Shown here piece by piece: positions 59,243 to 64,000 of a stretch of DNA of 64,000 nt. The position numbers and the translations under genes were made by a program. Source of the DNA: Streptomyces canus (GTDB taxonomy: Bacteria; Actinomycetota; Actinomycetes; Streptomycetales; Streptomycetaceae); NCBI RefSeq assembly GCF_041435015.1, contig NZ_CP107989.1, positions 8,928,001 through 8,992,000 of the forward strand, in the 5' to 3' direction. Under the pieces are notes generated by a model. That model was not told the origin of the DNA, searched no databases, and saw only the letters and a program-made list of their open reading frames with translations. Every line of letters starts with the position of its first letter. Within the stretch, counting starts at the first letter, position 1.

Positions 59243-59755
59243 GTGGACAAGACACGGTGCCGGGTCCGGCCGAGGACGGATGACGACGTCGAGGCATGCG
59301 TGCGGGTGCTGGCGGAGGTGCACCGTCGCGACGGCTATCCGGTGAACTGGCCTGCCCGGCCCGGCGAGTGGCTGTCGCAGGATGCCGCACTCGGCAGCTG
59401 GGTGGCCGAACTGGACGGCCGTGTCGCGGGCCACGTCAGCCTCTCCCGCAGCGCCGAAGGCGACGTGGCTCCGGTCCTGTGGAGCGAGCGGAACGGTACG
59501 AACGGGGAACAGGCCGCGGTGGTCGGCCGGTTGTTCGTCGCCCCGCAGGCGAGAGGGCACGGGATCGGTGCCCTGCTGATGGGCAGAGTGGTGGCGGAGG
59601 CCCAGCACCACGGTCTGCATCCGGTGCTCGACGTCGTCGCGTCCGACACCGCCGCGGCGGCCCTGTACGAACGGCTGGGCTGGACGAGGCTGGCCACGGT
59701 GGAACAGCGCTGGAGCCCGTCCCAGGTGGTCGCCGTGCATTGCTACTCTGCATAA
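59243..59755 (+). CDS. GNAT family N-acetyltransferase
   Basis: A 170-residue protein with the GNAT core: CRVRPRTDDDVEACVRVLAEVH at the start, AAVVGRLFVAPQARGHGIGALLMGRVVAEA with the acetyl-CoA loop, and DVVASDTAAAALYERLGWTRLATV near the end. The GTG at 59243 has only a weak upstream site. It lies 41 bases after the threonine aldolase stop and may share its transcript. Substrate unknown. Confidence 0.83.
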   Translation: MDKTRCRVRPRTDDDVEACVRVLAEVHRRDGYPVNWPARPGEWLSQDAALGSWVAELDGRVAGHVSLSRSAEGDVAPVLWSERNGTNGEQAAVVGRLFVAPQARGHGIGALLMGRVVAEAQHHGLHPVLDVVASDTAAAALYERLGWTRLATVEQRWSPSQVVAVHCYSA

Positions 59756-59816
59756 ATATACCGTGCTCTGTAAATCAATTGACCTCAGGGTGATCGTCTT
59801 CCTATGCTCTGCGGGC

Positions 59817-60389
59817 ATGGAGCTGATCCAGAACACCCCTGACCTTTCCGCATACCTGGCCGCCGACGAGGTCATCGACCACGACCACCGGGTCGTCCGA
59901 GAGGCGGCCGCGCGTCTCGCCAAGGAGGCGGTCGACTCGTATGCCTATGCGCGACTGGCCTTCGAATTCGTCCGCGACGCCATCCCGCACTCCCAGGACT
60001 CCGGCGATCTCCGCGTCACCTGGCGGGCCTCCGACGTCCTGGAGCAGGGCACCGGCATCTGCTACGCCAAGGCCCACGCGCTGGCCGCCCTGCTGCGCGC
60101 CGAGGACATCCCGACCGCACTCTGCTACCAGAAGTTCGACGTGGTGCACGGCCTGGTCGCCGTGCGGTTCAACAGCGCCTGGCACCGCCAGGACCCCCGG
60201 GGCAACAAGCCCGGAGTGGACGCCCAGTTCTCCCTCGACGGCGAACGGTTGGCCTTCACGCCCGATCCAGGGTCCAAGGAGATGGACTACCCGGTCCTGT
60301 ACGCTGAACCACATCCGGCCGTCCTGAGCGTCCTCAAGGCCGCCCCCGACCGGCCGTACCTCTGGAAGACACTCCCCAGCGCACTCTGA
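59817..60389 (+). CDS. Transglutaminase-like cysteine protease-fold protein
   Basis: A 190-residue cytoplasmic protein with the transglutaminase core: C82 in GTGICYAKAHALAALLRA, H111 in VVHGLVAVRF and D135 in VDAQFSLDG make a plausible Cys-His-Asp triad. Such bacterial proteins are usually peptidases or amidases, not cross-linkers. The preceding bases are unusually AT-rich (ATAAATATACC, TGTAAATCAATTGACC at about 59752-59782), which may hold its promoter. It is followed after eight bases by the B3/B4-domain gene, likely the same operon. Confidence 0.82.
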   Translation: MELIQNTPDLSAYLAADEVIDHDHRVVREAAARLAKEAVDSYAYARLAFEFVRDAIPHSQDSGDLRVTWRASDVLEQGTGICYAKAHALAALLRAEDIPTALCYQKFDVVHGLVAVRFNSAWHRQDPRGNKPGVDAQFSLDGERLAFTPDPGSKEMDYPVLYAEPHPAVLSVLKAAPDRPYLWKTLPSAL

Positions 60390-60397
60390 GGCACCCG

Positions 60398-61087
60398 ATG
60401 ACCCTCACCCTGACCGTGTCCGACGAAGTGCGCGCCCTCGCGCCCGGCTTCAGGTACCTCGCCGTCGAGGCCCACGGACTCGTCAACGGGCCGAGCACCG
60501 ACGCCAGTTCGGCACTCCTCGAGGAGGCGGCCCGCCGTCTCGCCGTACGTCTGGACGGGCGCGCCCCGCATGAGGACCCGCACATGGCGGCCTGGCGGGA
60601 GGTCTACACGGCGTTCGGCTCGAAGCCGTCACGCACCCGCAACTCGGCGGAGGCGCTGGCGAAGAGGGCCCTGTCGGACGCGGGCCTGCCCCGCATCAAC
60701 CTCCTGGTCGACCTCTACAACGCGATCAGCGTCGCGCACCTCGTGCCCGTCGGCGGCGAGGATCTCGACCGCATCCGGGGTGGGATGCGGCTCGTACGGG
60801 CCGCCGGCGACGAGGACTTCGTGACGGTGACCGCAGGGGAGGAGTCCGTGGAGCATCCCGACGCCGGCGAGGTGATCTGGCGGGACGAGGAAGGGGTGAC
60901 CTGCCGCCGCTGGAACTGGCGCCAGGGCCCGCGCACGAGGCTCACGGAGAAGACGGTCTCGGGAGTCTTCCTGCTGGAGGGCATGGCCCCGATGCCGCTC
61001 GCCGACATGGAGAAGGCGGCCGCCGAACTGGCCGAACTGCTGGAGAAGTTCAGTCCGGGCGCGCAGATCACCACGGCGTCGCGGTAG
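60398..61087 (+). CDS. B3/B4 (PheT-like tRNA-binding) domain protein
   Basis: A 229-residue stand-alone B3/4 domain, the fold found in the beta subunit of phenylalanyl-tRNA synthetase. Recognisable are WREVYTAFGSKPSRTRNSAEALAKRALSDAGLPRINLLVDLYNAISVAHLVPVGGEDLDRI and EVIWRDEEGVTCRRWNWRQGPRTRLTEKT. Free-standing members may edit mischarged tRNAs or bind nucleic acid; the role here is not known. It follows the transglutaminase-like gene closely. Confidence 0.85.
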   Translation: MTLTLTVSDEVRALAPGFRYLAVEAHGLVNGPSTDASSALLEEAARRLAVRLDGRAPHEDPHMAAWREVYTAFGSKPSRTRNSAEALAKRALSDAGLPRINLLVDLYNAISVAHLVPVGGEDLDRIRGGMRLVRAAGDEDFVTVTAGEESVEHPDAGEVIWRDEEGVTCRRWNWRQGPRTRLTEKTVSGVFLLEGMAPMPLADMEKAAAELAELLEKFSPGAQITTASR

Positions 61088-61107
61088 CCCTCGCCCCGGA
61101 CAGCCCA

Positions 61108-61836
61108 CTACCGGGCGTCGGCCTCGCGCACCTGCTCGGGCGTGGGCGCCGTACCCCCGAGATGCGCCGGCATCCACCATGTGTCGTCCGGCCCCTTGGG
61201 GCGCACGGGGTAGGCCCGCTGGGCCGCTTCCAGCAACTCGTTGACCCGCTCCCGCAGTTGCCGCGTGATGGCCCCGGCGTACTTGTCCCGAGAAGCCTCG
61301 ATCGCCTCGCCCACCCTCATGGTGACCGGGATGTGGCTGCGCTTGAAGTTGCGGGGGTGCCCCTTGGTCCACAGTCGCTGCGTACCCCAGACGGCCATCG
61401 GGATCAGGGGGACACCCGCCTCCTGCGCCATCCGCGCCGCACCCGACTTGAAGCTCTTCAGTGTGAAGGACTGGGAGATGGTCGCCTCCGGGAAGACCCC
61501 GACGATCTCGCCCGACCGCAGCGACTCCAGAGCGTGGGCGTAGGCCGTCTCACCCTGCGTGCGGTCGACCGGGATGTGCTTCATCCCGCGCATCAGCGGA
61601 CCGGAGACCTTGTGGCGGAAAACGGACTCCTTCGCCATGAAACGCACGAGACGCTTCTGCGGGAGCGCGGCCAGGCCGTTGAAGACGAAGTCCAGGTAGC
61701 TGATGTGGTTGCTCACCAGCACGGCGCCGCCCGAGCGCGGGATGTTCTCCGAACCCCGGCAGTCGATCTTGAGGTCCCAGGCCTTGAACAGGGCCTGGGC
61801 GAATCCGACGACGGGACGGTAGACAAGCTCTGCCAT
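61108..61836 (-). CDS. 1-acyl-glycerol-3-phosphate acyltransferase, PlsC family
   Basis: A 242-residue acyltransferase. The catalytic NHISYLD (H44, D49, HX4D) and VFPEATIS (E117) are clear, followed by GVPLIPMAVWGTQRLW. It transfers an acyl chain from acyl-CoA or acyl carrier protein to a lysophospholipid or similar acceptor at the membrane. The start at 61836 (MAELVYRP) opens the conserved protein; a longer reading to 61929 lacks conservation marks. The upstream gap (183 bases) has no gene but holds a CCGTA/TACGG palindrome. Confidence 0.87.
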   Translation of the reverse strand: MAELVYRPVVGFAQALFKAWDLKIDCRGSENIPRSGGAVLVSNHISYLDFVFNGLAALPQKRLVRFMAKESVFRHKVSGPLMRGMKHIPVDRTQGETAYAHALESLRSGEIVGVFPEATISQSFTLKSFKSGAARMAQEAGVPLIPMAVWGTQRLWTKGHPRNFKRSHIPVTMRVGEAIEASRDKYAGAITRQLRERVNELLEAAQRAYPVRPKGPDDTWWMPAHLGGTAPTPEQVREADAR

Positions 61837-61893
61837 GGGCGGGGTGAGCCCTTCCTGCTCTGCCTGGGAAGCTCCCGGCATTAAGTTACGCAG

Positions 61894-61907
61894 CCGTAGG
61901 TTTACGG
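61894..61907. promoter_or_regulatory. Candidate operator upstream of acyltransferase gene
   Basis: CCGTA-GGTT-TACGG is a perfect 5-bp inverted repeat with four bases between, 58 bases before the acyltransferase start. A related half-site, GTTACG (61885-61890), lies four bases to its left. A lipid-linked regulator is a guess. Confidence 0.35.
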
Positions 61908-62019
61908 CATCTCGCAGATCGTGCCCCAAGAACGGACGGGGAGCCAGTCCTGGTGCCCGCCCGGCGCGAGATTCTCGTCACTTCCGCCCTGTGATCCACC
62001 TTGGGCTTTTAAGCCTCCT

Positions 62020-62436
62020 TTACTCCGCGCGTACCGTCACCCGCCGTACGAGCAGGTACATCTCGCATCCCAGGCAGTACCCGAACGTGGCGTTCAGGAA
62101 GGCGGCCGCGAGTGCCGCTCCGGTCGCTGCGAGCCCGAGCCACTCCGGTCCGACCCCGAAACCCACGAGTCCCAGCCCCGCGAAGGCGAGCCCCACCGCC
62201 TGCGCGAACCGCGGCGGTTCCGGCGCCTCGAACTCGGTCGGCGGCCCGATCCGTGGGCGTACGGCCTTGCGGAACAGCCAGCCGTACGGCGAGCGGCCCA
62301 CCCCGCCCGCCGCGCCCAGGGCGAACGCCAGCGTCTGCCAGGCCAGCAACCAGGCGCTGCCCGTGATCAGAACGGCCGCCAGCACGACGGTCGTCACGGC
62401 CGCGCCGAAGCGCGGCCCCCTTGCATCAATGTCCAT
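62020..62436 (-). CDS. DUF4395 membrane protein
   Basis: A 138-residue protein with four membrane spans and the family motif NATFGYCLGCEMYLLVRR near the C-terminus, where CLGC is a possible redox or metal site. It is divergent from a thioredoxin-like gene, 56 bases apart. The DUF4395/thioredoxin pairing is common in actinomycetes and suggests thiol transfer across the membrane. Function not established. Confidence 0.85.
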   Translation of the reverse strand: MDIDARGPRFGAAVTTVVLAAVLITGSAWLLAWQTLAFALGAAGGVGRSPYGWLFRKAVRPRIGPPTEFEAPEPPRFAQAVGLAFAGLGLVGFGVGPEWLGLAATGAALAAAFLNATFGYCLGCEMYLLVRRVTVRAE

Positions 62437-62492
62437 GAATCAAGCATTCCGCAACGGGGAGACTTGGAGGGGGCGGGAATCTTTGCAGTCTC

Positions 62493-62924
62493 GTGAATGC
62501 TGTGCAGGTGATGACCGGACTTGTGGTGTGCGTGGCGGTGCTCGCGGCGGCGAGCGCCTATGGGGTGCTGCAGCGGCGGCGGAGCGGGAGAGTACGGGTG
62601 CGCGGGCGCGACGACGGCAAGAGGCTCGGCGCGGCCGAGTTGGGCGAGGAACTCGGCGAACGCGCCACGCTCGTCCAGTTCTCCAGCGCCTTCTGCGCGC
62701 CCTGCCGGGCGACCCGGCGGGTGTTGGGCGAGGTCGCCGGCATGGTCCCGGGCGTCGCCCATGTCGAGATCGACGCGGAGAAGAACCTCGACCTGGTCCG
62801 CGAACTCGACATCCTCAAGACGCCGACCGTACTGGTCCTCGACGCCGACGGCCGGGTCGTGCGGCGGGCCACCGGCCAGCCACGCAAGGCGGACGTCATC
62901 GCGGCGGTCGGGGAGGCGGTTTGA
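62493..62924 (+). CDS. Membrane-anchored thioredoxin-like protein
   Basis: A 143-residue protein with an N-terminal span (VMTGLVVCVAVLAAASAYGVL), a basic linker, and a thioredoxin fold from about 45 with the active site CAPC in QFSSAFCAPCRATR and the cis-proline in LKTPTVLVLDADG. It likely exchanges disulphides, perhaps with the divergent DUF4395 protein. The GTG at 62493 is taken as start; ATG at 62511 is possible but shortens the span. Confidence 0.87.
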   Translation: MNAVQVMTGLVVCVAVLAAASAYGVLQRRRSGRVRVRGRDDGKRLGAAELGEELGERATLVQFSSAFCAPCRATRRVLGEVAGMVPGVAHVEIDAEKNLDLVRELDILKTPTVLVLDADGRVVRRATGQPRKADVIAAVGEAV

Positions 62925-62971
62925 CACGGGTTGCGCCCACGGTGAGGCATCTCCCAGATGCCGGAACGTAC

Positions 62972-63001
62972 TTGACTGTGCACCGCACCTATCGTCAACC
63001 T
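62972..63001 (+). promoter_or_regulatory. Candidate promoter of the leader peptide/flavin reductase unit
   Basis: TTGACT (62972-62977) with an 18-base spacer to CAACCT (62996-63001). Transcription would begin at or next to the ATG at 63008, which would make the leader peptide mRNA leaderless. The -10 match is poor. Confidence 0.35.
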
Positions 63002-63007
63002 GACCGT

Positions 63008-63088
63008 ATGCCTACGGAACTCCTTCTGTTCGGGCGGGTCCACGTCGACCTCGCCCGCACCGCGAGCGCGCGCTGTCCGGCTTGTTGA
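63008..63088 (+). CDS. Cysteine-ended leader peptide (putative cysteine attenuator)
   Basis: A 26-residue frame starting MPTELLLFGRVHVDL and ending ARTASARCPAC, with two TGT codons, the second just before the stop. It fits the actinobacterial putative leader peptide pattern (HVDL-x-R-x-A-S-A-x-C) found before sulphur-metabolism and flavin reductase genes. In mycobacteria, related cysteine-rich short frames attenuate downstream genes in response to cysteine. It ends 44 bases before the flavin reductase start. Regulation here is inferred from family pattern and position. Confidence 0.7.
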   Translation: MPTELLLFGRVHVDLARTASARCPAC

Positions 63089-63132
63089 GCAGCCACGGTC
63101 CAGCTCGACACTCCTCGCAGAAGGACATCCCC

Positions 63133-63642
63133 ATGACGGCCACGCCCGACCTCGGCGCCCCTCGACTCGCCTCCCCCGACCTCCTGCGGTCCGTCTTCCG
63201 GCGGCACGCGGCAGGCGTCGCCGTGATCACCGCGAGCGGTGACGCAGGCCCGGTCGGCTTCACCGCCACGTCCCTCGCCTCGGTCTCCGCCGAACCGCCG
63301 ATGCTCTCCTTCGGGATCGGCACGGGCGCCTCCAGCTGGCCCGCGATATCCCGGGCGGAGCACGTCGGCGTCCACGTACTCGGTGAGCACCAGGAAGAAC
63401 TGGCCGCCACCTTCGCCCGCAGCGGTGCCGACCGCTTCGGCGCGCCCACCGCCTGGCGCGAGGGGCCCGAGGGGGTGCCCGTCCTCGACGACGTCCTCGC
63501 CTGGCTGGTGTGCCGGGTCGTCGCGCGCGTGCCCGCCGGGGATCACCGCGTCGTGCTGGCCGAGGTGCGGCTCGGCGACCCCGCCGGCGCCGGCCGGCCG
63601 CTCCTCTACCACCAGGGCCGGTTCAACGGCCTGCGCGACTGA
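63133..63642 (+). CDS. Flavin reductase family protein
   Basis: A 169-residue FMN-binding split-barrel protein: LLRSVFRRHAAGVAVITASGDAGPVGFTATSLASVSAEPPMLSFGIG at the start, EHVGVHVLGEHQEELAATFARSGADRFG in the middle, and HRVVLAEVRLGD with LLYHQGRFNGL at the end. It supplies reduced flavin to a partner monooxygenase, or acts on sulphur compounds with such a partner; none is adjacent. The ATG at 63133 opens the conserved part. The cysteine leader peptide upstream suggests a sulphur-linked role. Confidence 0.88.
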   Translation: MTATPDLGAPRLASPDLLRSVFRRHAAGVAVITASGDAGPVGFTATSLASVSAEPPMLSFGIGTGASSWPAISRAEHVGVHVLGEHQEELAATFARSGADRFGAPTAWREGPEGVPVLDDVLAWLVCRVVARVPAGDHRVVLAEVRLGDPAGAGRPLLYHQGRFNGLRD

Positions 63643-63818
63643 TCGGCTCATCGGCCCTTCCGCTGTGGTGCGGGGCCGTCGAGTTCCGATTACGCTGCGT
63701 TGCGAAGGTCACAGTTCAAAGCGCTTGCTTAGCGGGCAGGAACTGTATGTACTGGTGAGTAATATTGCGGTCGGAGCGCAGCCCGCCCCGACCGGGATCG
63801 GCCGCTTGGGGCGCCTAT

Positions 63819-63837
63819 GCTGCCTGCAAGAGGCAGC
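63819..63837 (+). promoter_or_regulatory. Hairpin in the leader of the ETF gene
   Basis: GCTGCCT (63819-63825) and AGGCAGC (63831-63837) form a perfect 7-bp stem with a five-base loop, 31 bases before the ETF beta start. A four-residue frame (ATG 63844 to TAG 63858) touches the AGGAG ribosome site. Either could modulate translation. Confidence 0.35.
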
Positions 63838-63868
63838 CGAAAAATGACGATGCAGTAGGAGAGCCGGC

Positions 63869-64000
63869 GTGAGCTTGAGGATCGTTGTCACTGTGAAGTA
63901 CGTGCCCGACGCCACCGGCGACCGGCACTTCGCCGATGACCTGACCGTCGACCGGGACGACGTGGACGGTCTGCTCTCCGAGCTCGATGAGTACGCGGTC
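63869..64000 (+). CDS. Electron transfer flavoprotein beta subunit, 5' part
   Basis: The first 44 codons of a gene that runs off the right edge. The product begins VSLRIVVTVKYVPDATGDRHF and continues with DGLLSELDEYAV, matching the N-terminus of ETF beta (FixA-type), which carries electrons from acyl-CoA dehydrogenases to the respiratory chain. The GTG at 63869 has AGGAG seven bases upstream. The alpha subunit gene is expected just beyond the window. Confidence 0.85.
   Translation, partial: MSLRIVVTVKYVPDATGDRHFADDLTVDRDDVDGLLSELDEYAV

Overview
The window is high-GC actinobacterial DNA that looks like a Streptomyces chromosome. The evidence is GC-rich third codon positions, many GTG starts, many 1-4 base start/stop overlaps, and families typical of the genus: DUF6214, DUF6421, DUF5134, Rv1733c-like, LVIVD/DUF305, FUSC/MarR and a sugar ABC transporter without its own ATPase. 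I found no tRNA, rRNA, CRISPR array, insertion sequence or phage gene.

Region 1 (1-25713) is a glycan-use locus. On the minus strand, seven closely packed genes (16093 down to 1) encode secreted enzymes: a GH123-like (DUF4091) enzyme, two GH35 beta-galactosidases with NPCBM domains, a GH31 enzyme, two SGNH/GDSL hydrolases and a Tat-exported GH29 alpha-L-fucosidase. A second, longer GH31 gene (19266-16246) lies just upstream, separated by a strong hairpin. Further upstream are an AgaS-like SIS-domain isomerase (-), a divergent lipoprotein plus two-permease sugar ABC importer (+), a DeoR repressor (-) and a class II ketose-bisphosphate aldolase (+). Together they suggest extracellular stripping of a fucosylated, galactose- and probably GalNAc-containing glycan, import of the released sugar, and an Aga/Gat-like (tagatose phosphate) route inside the cell. 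Similar short motifs lie before the GH31 gene, the importer and the aldolase, suggesting one DeoR regulon. The deacetylase and sugar kinase such a route needs are not in the window.

Region 2 (25768-32506) holds an Asp-box beta-propeller protein, an Rv1733c-like membrane protein, a HEAT-repeat protein, and a divergent AidB-like acyl-CoA dehydrogenase / PaaX regulator pair sharing a 9-bp inverted repeat.

Region 3 (32571-36445) is a small plant-cell-wall island: PL3 and PL1 pectate lyases, and a CE1 esterase with a CBM2. The 569-base space between the last two contains a CebR-like box and a second LacI-type palindrome. A 59-residue membrane protein gene closes the island.

Region 4 (36733-53827) is mostly housekeeping and small regulatory pairs: OYE reductase/ArsR, NCS2 permease, FprA-like reductase, DUF6214, DUF305/LVIVD, TetR, HAD hydrolase, Zn-ribbon protein/PAP2 phosphatase, DUF5134, FUSC/MarR, a GH39-like enzyme with CBM-like modules but no signal peptide, and a diacylglycerol-kinase-type lipid kinase.

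Region 5 (53936-64000) has a VOC protein, GNAT, a GDPD-type phosphodiesterase, a DUF6421-SDR-threonine aldolase operon, a second GNAT, a transglutaminase-like protein, a B3/B4-domain protein, an acyltransferase, a DUF4395/thioredoxin divergent pair, a cysteine-ended leader peptide before a flavin reductase, and the 5' end of an ETF beta-subunit gene running off the right edge.
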